Part shown: positions 9,291 through 18,620 of the stretch, piece after piece
How the letters are laid out: each line of letters starts with the position of its first letter
How positions within the stretch are numbered: position 1 is the first letter of the stretch
From: Undaria pinnatifida
Lineage: Eukaryota > Sar > Phaeophyceae > Laminariales > Alariaceae
Direction: 5' to 3'
Length of the DNA: 64,000 nucleotides
NCBI GenBank assembly: GCA_012845835.1
Contig: JABAKD010000018.1
Span: 5,945,862-6,009,861, forward strand
Made by a program: the position numbers and the translations under genes
Notes under the pieces: model-generated
The model's database searches: none
Told to the model about the DNA's origin: nothing
Seen by the model: the letters and a program-made list of their open reading frames with translations, nothing else

Positions 9291-9815
9291 TCGTGTGCAG
9301 CACATCACAACGGCAAATATAAGATCTAGATGATCCACAGTAGATCGTGATTTGTCTGATGCATGAAAACTTGATCCTACACAAGATACTGTATTGTATA
9401 GTATGCCACCGTATCTTCTCCACGAGGACCACCTTACTTCTGTTGCTGCTGTTTCTTCCTTTCCGCCTTCTTATCGGTCTTCATGTTGCACGCTATAATT
9501 TGATGTGGGCAGTGTGCGCTCAACAGTAACTCCTAAGACTACAACAACACGGCTCGTGTGCAGCATATCACAACGGCAAACACAGGATCTAGACGATCCA
9601 CAGTAAATGGTGATTTATCAGATTTGTGAAAAAATGGTTATATATGTGACACTGTGTAGTCTAATATGCCACCGTGTCTTCTCGACGAGGACCACCTGCA
9701 CCTACCTCCATTGCTGCTGTTTCTTCCTTTCCTCTTTCTTATATTTCCTCGAAATACATGCTGCAGTTTGTTACGGACACTGTGCACTCAACCGAGTAAC
9801 TCCTAGGACTACAAT
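9291..9815. repeat. Direct tandem duplication, about 263-bp unit
   Basis: Unit 1 starts at 9291 (TCGTGTGCAGCACATCACAA) and unit 2 at 9554 (TCGTGTGCAGCATATCACAA). They stay alignable through TCTTCTCCACGAGGACCACC / TCTTCTCGACGAGGACCACC to TAACTCCTA(A/G)GACTACAA. They could be two tandem LTR-like or leader units upstream of the Ty3 relic, but no TG...CA ends are clear. Confidence 0.8.
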
Positions 9816-11039
9816 AGTTCTACAGCAGTACCAGGTGGAGTGCGGAGTACAGACCCACAAGCAAAAAAGAGTCCGGACTCATATTTTGGGGGATGCTCAC
9901 TAAGAAATTTGGATTAAGAAATCGTTCTCAGCGGCGAGCGCCGCCGTGCTAAAAGTCCTGCCCAGGTGTAAAACACATCCTAACCTGTGCTCAAGGTTGC
10001 TCGTGGTTGTTGGTGTTGCACTAAGGTTTCAAGACTTGCTCAGGCCATTGAGGATGGTCCTCATTGCAACCGTCGTGGTTGTGTAACCATCTATTCAACG
10101 CCGGATAACACAACGCATGTGGTAGTACGTACATGCAGAAACAGCATGGCATCACGCGTGCTGTAGCGTTGCTGCAGTAAGTAGCCCCGTTAGGCGATAC
10201 CGTTCGTAGCTTAGTAACTACAGTAGTACCTGGTACAGACATCATTGCGTGTCCCAATATCAAACCTGTATATGCCCCAGCGTCCGCACATCTCGTGCCC
10301 CACACCGAAAGCACACATTTGGATGGACTCGAACCCCTCGCCGAAAGCACTGTCTTGGGTGGGCTCGTGCCCCGCATTGAACATGCTGCCTTGGGTGGGC
10401 TCCCTCTCACCTCTACCGCGTTTCACAATTTTCACACACACGAGCCACGTATTAGGATTGACGGCCTTTCTGCTTCCCCGGGGAGATTCGTCGCTCGCCT
10501 TTCTGCCTCCGTCGCCACTACCGAAGGCTGTACCGGCCGCGGGTCGATTTCACCTGCCGCTGACACCGTTTTCGCTTCGGTTTTTGCCATACCCATCGAG
10601 GGCGGCACGGGCTCCGCAGAAGCTCTGGCTGCAGCGACGCCCATCGCACAGCCGACTTATCCATCCAGGCGTTTTTTACAGGAGACGGCCCCCGCCGCGA
10701 TCACCGGTTCGACTGTGTTCGTCTCCGCCATGCTTGGCACTCCAGCCCCTCCGTCGTCGACGACCCGCCGACGAACAGCGACAACAACGGGTAATGCACC
10801 CCCGCTGTAGATTGTGGATTCGGGCCCGGCGGGGCCCCTCGGCCATCTTCCAGACGAGGTACAACCCCGTCGTGAGTCCCACGGCCGCGGCCGACCCCGT
10901 CGACCGCCGCAACCCCTGCTCTTGCCGACTCGCCGGTCCGCACGGTGCCACTACCGTCCGACCGCGACCACGCAGAACCTATATGGGAACTCCTCTCTTA
11001 CGGCTCACGCCTTCTCCTGGTGACACGCCGACTGCATAT
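9816..11039 (+). other. Probable leader or gag remnant of the Ty3/gypsy element
   Basis: Contains the motif CTTGGGTGGGCTCG near 10355 and CTTGGGTGGGCTC near 10390, which recurs in the second relic around 19510-19940. Open frames (such as 10245-11273) are Pro/Arg/Ala-rich with no recognisable domain. I found no protease, reverse transcriptase or RNase H motif, although all should precede integrase. Either they were deleted or this part has decayed beyond recognition. Confidence 0.4.
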
Positions 11040-11965
11040 ACAAGGTTGGACGCCCTCGGCAACGTTGCTGAATTGCGGTTCGCTGATTCCGTCGCGCGTT
11101 ATTCACATGACGATTGGAAGCGAGAGCAGCACGCTGAGCCGACGTGCCACGCCATGATGCGTTACGTTTCTACCGGCCGGCCATCGATCCTCCCGCCCAA
11201 CGTTTTGGCGTGCTACCTCTCGCACAAGCGTCCATCCCTCTCAGATCTCAAGGAGCTGGCGGGTAAGGGTTGACTACATACAACCGACGACGACATCGTC
11301 CTACTCGTCCGTAACTAGACACTGCCGCCAACAACGTCTGACAAACCCAACTCTGCGGGGCGAGTTGCTTGCCTGCTAAACGACGAGCCAGTTCGTATTT
11401 ACGTTCCCCTGCTCATGCGCCCTTGGATCATGCAAGCTTGTCACTCGACGGCCTCTTGTCACCTTGGCACCACGCGCACGTTGCGCATGCTGGAGCGTTT
11501 TCATTGGTAGATTAGCATGAATGTGTGCACCCGGTGGTGGCTTCGCCACTGCTTGAAGTGCCAAGCGCGGAAAACCCCACGGCTGACTGTCCGCTGGCCC
11601 ATCATCACAATGCCTCTGCAGAAAGGTCCAGGTATCGCCGTCAGTGTTGACTACTTCGGCCCCCTTCCGGTCACACCACGAGGCAACACCTACATCCTGC
11701 TGTTCACCGATCGCTTCAGTCGCCGGGCAGACATGTTCCCCGTCACTGCCGCTGAGTTCACCGCGGTACAGCCAATATCCTGATGAACAAATACATCCCC
11801 TTGTGGGGGTGCCCGCGCACCATACTCTCGGAAAACGGACTGCAGTTCTGCTCCAAGCTTTCACAAGCTGTATATCAGCTGTTGGGTGTACACAAGCTTG
11901 CTACAAGCTCCTATCATCCCAACTGTAACGGGGGCGTTGAGCGGGTAAATCACACTATGGCATAA
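11040..11965 (+). pseudogene. Ty3/gypsy RNase H-integrase linker and integrase core, broken
   Basis: One frame codes for the linker upstream of integrase (ELRFADSVARY onward), the zinc-finger region (CHSTASCHLG ... CLKCQARK) and the integrase core. Visible damage: TGA at 11271-11273, TAG at 11316-11318, TAG at 11508-11510, a frameshift near 11765 and TAA at 11963-11965. The first catalytic Asp is present in VSVDYFGPLP (11649-11651). The second, normally in a DNG motif, reads ENG (11831-11833), a conservative but usually inactivating change. The catalytic Glu is present in GGVERVNH (11939-11941). The element is therefore not expected to encode active integrase. Confidence 0.85.
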
Positions 11966-13300
11966 ATGCTGGCTATGGTCGTCAACGAGCGACAAGACGA
12001 TTGGGACTTACATCTGCCCCACGTAGTATTCGCTCACAACAACTCTGTCAGCGCGGCGACGGGTCTGGCGCCCAACGAGGTCCACATGGGCAGACTCCCA
12101 CCGCTCCCCCTGACGGTTTTCGACCGCACTGGTGTCGTGAGACACCAGAGTCTGGCCCGTGACCACCTGGCCTATTGCGACTTGACCACCGACCGGCAAA
12201 AACGCCCAAACGACATTGTCCGCGCACACCACGCCCTCACCGTTTCCCGTGTTAACCGCATAAACTCCGCCCTCGCCGACGCGCTGCGTCCAGCACCTAA
12301 CTTCGCTGTGGGTGCTTGGGCATGGGTGTACAATTCTGCGTCTACCATCCGCCAGGGTGTGAAGGCGAACACCGACGCCAAGGTACTCAAGGCCAAACTC
12401 ACGCTTAACTGGACGGGCCCGTACAAGGTCCTGGCCGTCGGTCTCTGCTCCGCCGCCGAGACCCCGGACGGCTCGTCGCTCGGGAGCAACCTCCTTTATT
12501 TGGATCTCCCTTCCGACCTGCCCGGTTCGGACGCTCGTCGGTTTGTGGCCATCAAGCGCTGCAAACCCTGTGCCAACCCCCACGACAGCGGGGACATGCC
12601 CAAATACCTACCGGCGGGACTGACACAGTACGTGCTCAACAAGTTTTCCAAGAAATCCCCGCCGTACCACGTCACTCAAGACGACGTTTCGACTCGTCTC
12701 GAACGGTTGGAGGTGGAGCAGACCACTGGTCATCAGTCGGTACGGGGGCGAGGTGACGTCATCGCGGTGCTATACAAGACGCATTGGGCGGGACTCTCCG
12801 AACCTTCCTGGGAGCGGGAAATGGACCTTCACCTCTCCCGCTCCCACATCTTGCGTTATTGGGCTGAAACCCCGGACCAGCACCGCCAAACCAACCACCT
12901 GTACCGCCGAATGCGGATCAGGGCGGCACACCTCGAGCCCTCCCGCAACAACCAGGAACGTTTCCAAGCGCCGGGCTACGCCTGTATTCCCCGCGCCGAT
13001 TGGCTCCGTCGCTACCACGACACAGTACTCCGTAAGGAAGCCCACTTTTGGTACAAGGAAGACGATGGGTTATGGTGGCTTGGAAAAATCAGCGCGAGCA
13101 CTACCGAGGATAAAGTATACCTGGTCCGCTTTCTGGACGACCCGGGACTGATTAAAATTCCTTTTTCCCCGGCGCGCTATACGACTTCGACGGGAGCCGT
13201 ACGAGGCTCTTGGTGCTTGCAAGTTCACATCGCCAGTGCGCTTCCTCGGGGAATCCAACGTAACGTAGACGAATGTTGGGGCGCGGCCGTGGCCATTTGA
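11966..13300 (+). CDS. Ty3/gypsy integrase C-terminus with chromodomain-like and Tudor-like segments
   Basis: A 444-codon open frame in phase with the integrase core before it, separated only by the TAA at 11963. Residues 1-60 finish the integrase core region (ATGLAPNEVHMGR). Residues about 110-170 hold the integrase C-terminal barrel-like part (FAVGAWAWVYN ... LNWTGPYKVLAVG). Residues about 250-295 look like a chromodomain (VLYKTHWAGLSEPSWERE, then ILRYWA), which in chromoviruses guides integration to marked chromatin. Residues about 357-395 read HFWYKEDDGLWWLGKIS ... VYLVRFLDDPG, a pattern like Tudor or other small aromatic-cage barrels. That second assignment is inference. The open length is striking beside the broken upstream part. 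Confidence 0.8.
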   Translation: MLAMVVNERQDDWDLHLPHVVFAHNNSVSAATGLAPNEVHMGRLPPLPLTVFDRTGVVRHQSLARDHLAYCDLTTDRQKRPNDIVRAHHALTVSRVNRINSALADALRPAPNFAVGAWAWVYNSASTIRQGVKANTDAKVLKAKLTLNWTGPYKVLAVGLCSAAETPDGSSLGSNLLYLDLPSDLPGSDARRFVAIKRCKPCANPHDSGDMPKYLPAGLTQYVLNKFSKKSPPYHVTQDDVSTRLERLEVEQTTGHQSVRGRGDVIAVLYKTHWAGLSEPSWEREMDLHLSRSHILRYWAETPDQHRQTNHLYRRMRIRAAHLEPSRNNQERFQAPGYACIPRADWLRRYHDTVLRKEAHFWYKEDDGLWWLGKISASTTEDKVYLVRFLDDPGLIKIPFSPARYTTSTGAVRGSWCLQVHIASALPRGIQRNVDECWGAAVAI

Positions 13301-14640
13301 CTTTCAAGCCGCCACCGCTCCTCGATAGTTCTTCATTTTTTCGAGTTATGAGGTTTGAGCCTTTGTCTTTGGGTTGTTCGTAGTGTCCTGAGAGTTTTCG
13401 TCGGGTTTTGGGGCGGTTCTTCGATTATTTTTTTTTTCTGTCCCGCCGACCCCCCTGCTCAGTGCCGGGTCAAGGTTTGGGTAAAACGCCGCTACCTGAG
13501 TCGTCATTGTTCAATTTCGCCCTGCCGACGTCCTCCTCAGCCCAGAGCCGGGGGGCGACCAGGGTACCCTGTTCGCGCGTAACGTGGTACAGGGCTATGT
13601 ACGGGTCTGTGTGTCATCTTTTATATTTTGTGTGTTGTATTTGTTCTACTTTCTTTTTTTTCGTCTGAACACTTCCCCCCCTAGCGGGGCTGTAAGTGTT
13701 GCCATCTTCCATCCCGGGTATTCGTCGTTTCCTCGTCTAACCCCCCGCCTTGCCGATGGCCTGCGGGAGGTTTTGCGCATGGCTTCTCCCTTCTATTAGC
13801 GTCTGTGTTCCCCTCCATATCGACGAGGGCTCGCCTCGCCATAGTACCTTTTCTGTGGTTGGTTTGCCGTAGGGCCTTTCCTGCCCCCCCCCGCCACACC
13901 GGCGGCATGCGGCAGGTTCTAGAGCCTTCTCTGCCCCCCCCCGCCGCACCCGCGGCATGCGGCAGGTTTTTGATGGGCGACTATTGCCTTGTTGTAGGGT
14001 CTGCGTTTCTTTCTCCTGCTTTTCTTCGCGTGTTCCTGGCTCCATGGCCAGACGGTTAGAGGTGTGGGAGTGGGTTTTGAGGAGCCGCATCTTCGACTCA
14101 TGGTCTAGTTCGAAGAACCGGAGTTTCCCCGAATCTACCATATTTCTGCATATATATGCGCGACTCATCAGGGTGGGCTAGTGTTAAGATACGGCCTCGA
14201 AAGGCCTGCAATTATCCGAGTTTGAGATCATTTGGATGGGTTTCGTATGATAAAGTTGGCGGTTTATATTCGGGAAAGTTAGGAAGTAGATCGGAGGCAC
14301 GTGCCCCGATCTCAGAAGCTATCCCGGGCTCTGGTGGAAACGAATGAAGCTACATCTCTACGAAGGAAACAAAAGTGAGTACTCTCCGAGGACCTGCTCA
14401 ATTGGCAGACCTGCAGGGGGCACTCTGTGTCCCCACCTTTAAGTTAACAGCTTCCCCTTGTGTATTTTTCAACACGCGAGGTGGATTCTTCGCCCTTGAA
14501 AGTGTTGTGATCCAGACCCAGAGCGTCCCAACACGATGGTGGAGTGCAGCCAGCCGTGACACACGAGATAGCTGATTGGTCGGGGGCCACGGGAGGCGTA
14601 ATACAACGCCGCGCCAACTGGCGTAGCAAGTAGGATCCAC
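13301..14640 (+). other. 3' non-coding region of the Ty3 element
   Basis: T/C-rich sequence without a supported gene. About 13865-13975 contains a tandem pair with CTGCCCCCCCCCGCC and GGCATGCGGCAGGTT. The interval 14040-14340 (AGAGGTGTGGGAGTGGGTTT, CATATTTCTGCATAT, GACTCATCAGGGTGGGCTAG) is shared with 25430-25590. This may be an old LTR or the 3' UTR of the family. Short frames here are not credible. Confidence 0.55.
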
Positions 14641-14775
14641 AGGATTCGGAACCGCTTGGATATCGACACGTCCGGTCGAATGCTATATCCGGCCGACGTG
14701 CTGTCCCGCCGTTCCGGGGAGCCAGAGTGGGATGCAAAGCTTAGTTTGGGCGGACGCTTGGATAACCTTTTACCG
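14640..14775. repeat. Dispersed repeat, relatives at 28382-28495 and 28160-28190
   Basis: CCGCTTGGATATCGAC, ATCCGGCCGACGTGCTGTCC and GCTTAGTTTGGGCGGACG match diverged sequences at 28382 (CCGCTTGGATATTGAC), 28415 (ATCCGGCCGACCCGCTATCC) and 28465 (GCTTGGTTTGGGTAAGCTG). Family not identified. Confidence 0.6.
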
Positions 14776-16900
14776 GTAGTCCAGCCGACGAATAGGATAC
14801 TGGTACCGTCTATGTATCATAACATGTGTGGGCGAGCATTGAAAAGCAAAACGTATGATATGCCGGCCTTTTGATTTGATGTTTTAATTTTTTCATAACA
14901 AAGGCGGTAAGTAGAGAACCAAACATCAATCACATCGTACGAAAATGCGGCGCATTTACTTTTTTTAGATTTGCGTAACAGTATTGAGATGTGCGTCCTG
15001 TGTTTCCTTACCGTAGCCAAGGTCAAAATTGTACCCACAATAAAAACAAACTCACTTCGGTATGCATATATTAACACTAAAACCAAGTGATATTTTCCAA
15101 GTACTTTTGATACTCGAGAACTTTTGATTTTTGAACTCTGCGTCGTACGACGTCTGAAATTTGGTGAAACACCTCCCCACGCAAAAAACAAGGTAGCTTT
15201 AAGTTTGTACTATAATCAAGTCAGTTTTACGGATATTAAACCAATTATGTGTCCAGGTAGAAGGCAATTTTGACACCAATAACACCAGGCACGTATCTGT
15301 TAGACTTGGAAGAAAAGTCTCGACATCCTTGACCGAGGCACGGTTTACTCGCAAGGTAGGAGTTGCGGACACACGGACACAGATGACGTCAGGTCACACA
15401 GGTATTGTTCAGCATACTATTGATCATCGCGTTTGCTTTTCCAACTTAACTCGTAGGAGGTTTTTACCCCCAGTAGCGTTATGGAAAACGAGCCGTGGTC
15501 GCAGGGGTCATCCCGTTCTCCCACCCGGTCCGTGCCTTCGTGCAGACGGTTCAATTCAACATTCCCAAATTCCCACTGTTCGTCGATGTGCATCGACTTC
15601 TGTCGCAGGTCTTGAACTTCTTGGTCTATGAGGCCCTAGATCACACCAGATGCAGCCAGTCGCGGCTGCGGTTTAAGACAAATCAGCTGAAGAGACGTAC
15701 GGGTTAATGAGAGGTTTACGGGGTTGAGAACACACGTGTCGCGTTTAGAACTCAACCCACATTGCGGGGACAAAGTACTTAGAATATGTGTGCGATAATG
15801 TTTGCGGCGGCAAAAAAGGGTCATGAGAGGTTTCAGTATAAGGGTGAAAACCCCGAAACCCACTCTTAAATCGACCGACCGAATCTAGAGTAGCACAAAT
15901 TTGTTCGTGTTCTAAACATCACGCACCCTTCGAAAGACCAAGCTAGCCTGGATGAGCATTGTCAGCGTTAGAAAAGGCCATCAACAGCATCAAGGACTTC
16001 CTTTTATAATGTGAGAATGCGTACCCTGTGCATACCTGGCGAGGTGTAGGATTTCTAGAAGACGCTCGCCAGCACATGAAAAATACCAGTATGGTGTTAC
16101 GGAGTGCTCTACGTATATGCATTGGCTACAGATAACGCGACACGATGCCAGTTCTCTTTGATGAACTGCGTGGTGCGTCGTGTCATAGTGTCATAGGTAT
16201 CTTCGATGTTTCCACGATATAGCCGATGCTGTCACGGTGAAAGTATCGCACCCCGGATCAGTGTGCCTGTCTCCATGGCGTGCAATATCTATTGTTGTGT
16301 AATGTCTTGAGCGATGAACAAATAATGGGTTATGCATGACATTCCATGAGCCATAGGCAGGCGGCTTACCCAACACCTACACCCTGCGTCCACACGGGAT
16401 TCCTTTTCTATTGGCGTCGTCGGTGATAATCTTTGGCATGCGGACCATCACTGCTTGGGTGGGAGCTTACCTTCCAGACTTACCGGCTCTCCCGTCTCCT
16501 TGTAAACGCTTGTTTTTTGCCTTTCTGTTTTTCCCTTTGTCTAACATAGTTCTTCATTCGATTCTTCCCCTAGCCGTGAGCTCCTTCCACAATCTCCCGT
16601 AGGCAAAGCGCGGGCTGCGTCCCGGGACTCCTTTCTCCGTGGAGAGTACGTAACGGGTCTCTTTTTTTTTGCTTTCGGTCGGATTCTGCGGAATCAACGC
16701 ACCTGCGTCAGCCTTCTACCACGTAATACCACTGGCGCTCGGACCCCACCTGGGACACCGACTTCGAGACAGTCAAACGCCAGAGCTTCTTCCCATTCCC
16801 GTCGCCTCCCCCCGTCCTTGCGGGTTTCCCTACGACAAAGGCTACTACAGGGGGTGCACCCCCACTTTCGCCACCGGATTTGTGCCACTCGCACGAGTGA
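14776..16900. other. No gene recognised
   Basis: Composition changes from AT-richer (14860-15300) to mixed. There is no convincing coding frame, no repeat shared with the rest of the window that I noticed, and no RNA gene. Confidence 0.5.
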
Positions 16901-16929
16901 ATCTGTATCTGACGTATAAAAGCCTTTCC

Positions 16930-16947
16930 CCCGCCCCCCCCCCCCCG

Positions 16948-16983
<36 letters not shown>

Positions 16984-17395
16984 CCCATCCCAACCCCACC
17001 CCCTCGAACACTCCACCCTCTCTTTACTCACTGATTGTACGACTTACCCCAGGATATACATGATAAACTGATGCATTATTTCCAAAACCGTCACATTTAT
17101 TCCCTCAAAATAATGTATAGTTTCCACGCACATATTGAGCTGCCCCCCCCGCCCCCGCCCCCCGCCCCAACCCCCCCCCCCCCCCCAATAATAAACTGGT
17201 GCCAAAACCGTCAGATTTATCCCCTCGAAAGGATTTATAGCTTACATGCACAAAAAGGATTTATAGCTTACATGCACAAATTGCCCCCCCTTCCCCCCCC
17301 CCCCCTCCAAACCCGCTCGCTTTTGATCAAAACCAGGCCCCCACGTCCTTCAAAACTCCGCCCCCCCCCCCTCACCGGTTATTCAACTTACAAGA
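16930..17395. repeat. Poly-C tracts separating repeated copies of a MITE-internal module
   Basis: Long C runs at 16927-16981, 17143-17186, 17283-17305 and 17360-17371. Between them, modules with CCAAAACCGTCA(C/G)ATTTAT and TATAG(T/C)TT(C/A)CA recur at about 17080-17140 and 17200-17275. These are diverged forms of the GCTGTCAGATTTTGTCCCCC...TATAGTTTCCGCGCACA segment at 17428-17480. Pro-rich open frames across the C runs are artefacts. Confidence 0.7.
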
Positions 17396-17675
17396 TTCAC
17401 TTGATAAAAGGATACATTCCCCTTCACAGCTGTCAGATTTTGTCCCCCTCAGAAACGGGTTTTATAGTTTCCGCGCACAGACTGACTAAAATCACCCTGT
17501 TGACCCTGATAGCTACACTGTAGTTGTAAGGGGAGTCGCCGACCTATATCCTTAATGAGGACACACAACTCGTAATGCGCGCGATCGGAGTATCACACGC
17601 AGCTTGCAAAGATGAGTTTCGACGAAATATTCGATCTCACAGCTGGAGTGTATTTTCATTTTTTATAGTAAAAGC
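17395..17675 (+). mobile_element. Non-autonomous inverted-repeat element, family M (copy 1)
   Basis: Contains the family blocks in order: ACAGCTGTCAGATTTTGTCC, GTTGACCCTGATAGCTACAC, AAGGGGAGTCGCCGACCTAT, GCGCGATCGGAGTATCACAC, GATGAGTTTCGACGAAATAT and the terminal TTCGATCTCACAGCTGGAGT. It has no coding capacity. Other copies are at 33770-34045, 37420-38080, 41345-41500 and, as ends only, 34605-34645 and 52810-52855. Classified as MITE-like from size, dispersal and inverted arrangement. Confidence 0.75.
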
Positions 17676-18536
17676 GCTGTAGGCGATTTTTTGTGGCACA
17701 GCACGGCTTACCGTTCCCTTGCGGTCGCGACTCAAACTTTAAACAGTTTAGGCTCTTTTTTTTTGGCACAGCATCGCCTACCGTCCCCTTGCGGTCGGAA
17801 CTCAAACTTGAAACCGCACGAAAGCTTAGGTTCGTACAAGAGCAGGGGGGTCACTCGCGCGAGTGCATTGGCATACTAAAGTACTCCAAGAGTGACCCCC
17901 CCCCCCCAATAGGCAGCAGCACTCTATTTCCCACCTTGGCGACTTCCTGCCCATGTCGTACCCGCCGTGTTTCGAGCGAGCCATTCCCTTTCGGTCTCGT
18001 TATTTTCCACCGAACCCACCAACTACCGACCTTTTCCCGGCCCTCTTCCAACATGACCGACTTCCACAGAGCAATTATGTCCCCGCCCCCTTTACTACCC
18101 CTGAGGCGCACGTGCCGATTCTTCCTTGCCGTTTCCATCCCGACGTGTCACCAAAGCACCCCCTTTCTCCGGTCTCCGCCAAAACCGCAGAAGCCACGGC
18201 CCGCTGCCTGCCCAATTCTGACCTGACGCGTCCCAACAGAGCTACCCTTCTCGGGTCCCCGTCTTTCCCGCTGACGTTAACGCCCAGCAACTCTGCCTAG
18301 GGGCTAGAGGATAGCAGCCACTCCCTCCATCTGGTTGGGTTGGCTTCCTCGACATCGTCATCCATCTATTCACAACGCCGCCCCCTTCGTTTCCGGGCCT
18401 CCAGGGCACCCCCCCCCCCCGGGCCAATTACGCTCTACCGGAGACGCTCCCCGAAACTTCGCATCGCCGATTTCTCCGGGATAGCCGCCGTTCCCTTTGT
18501 GTTCCCCCCCCCCCCCCCCCGCCCCCGCCTTTATGC
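17676..18536. other. C-rich relic sequence, no gene
   Basis: Contains a local duplication (GGCACAGCACGGCTTACCGT... near 17693 and GGCACAGCATCGCCTACCGT... near 17764, about 71 bp apart) and several C runs. Frames of 100-177 codons on both strands are Pro/Arg/Ser-rich and carry no motif. Confidence 0.5.
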
Positions 18537-18620
18537 TCCGTCTCGAAAGGGATGCGTGGTCAAGGGTCAAATGGCTGAGACAAGCAACAAATGAGTACAC
18601 CCCCCCCCCCCCCCCCCTTT
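18537..18620 (+). mobile_element. LINE 3'-end fragment
   Basis: CTCGAAAGGGATGCGTGGTC, then GGTCAAATGGCTGAGACAAG and AACAAATGAGTAC before a C run, matches the 3' end of the LINE relic at 27780-27850 almost base for base. It is the severely 5'-truncated type of copy expected of LINE insertion. Confidence 0.8.

Larger units (their letters stand above)
10245..14350 (+). mobile_element. Decayed Ty3/gypsy chromovirus-like retrotransposon
   Basis: Defined by integrase (about 11380-11965) followed by a long open C-terminal region with a chromodomain-like segment (11966-13300) and a C/T-rich 3' region. No LTR pair was found, so the boundaries are approximate. The region 14040-14340 recurs in diverged form at 25430-25590, after a second copy of the C-terminal domain, so the two relics belong to the same family and share the 3' flank. 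Confidence 0.7.

Noticed and set aside
16669-18300. Pro-rich frames across C runs
   Set aside because: Length comes from poly-C tracts; no motif, and repeats explain the content.
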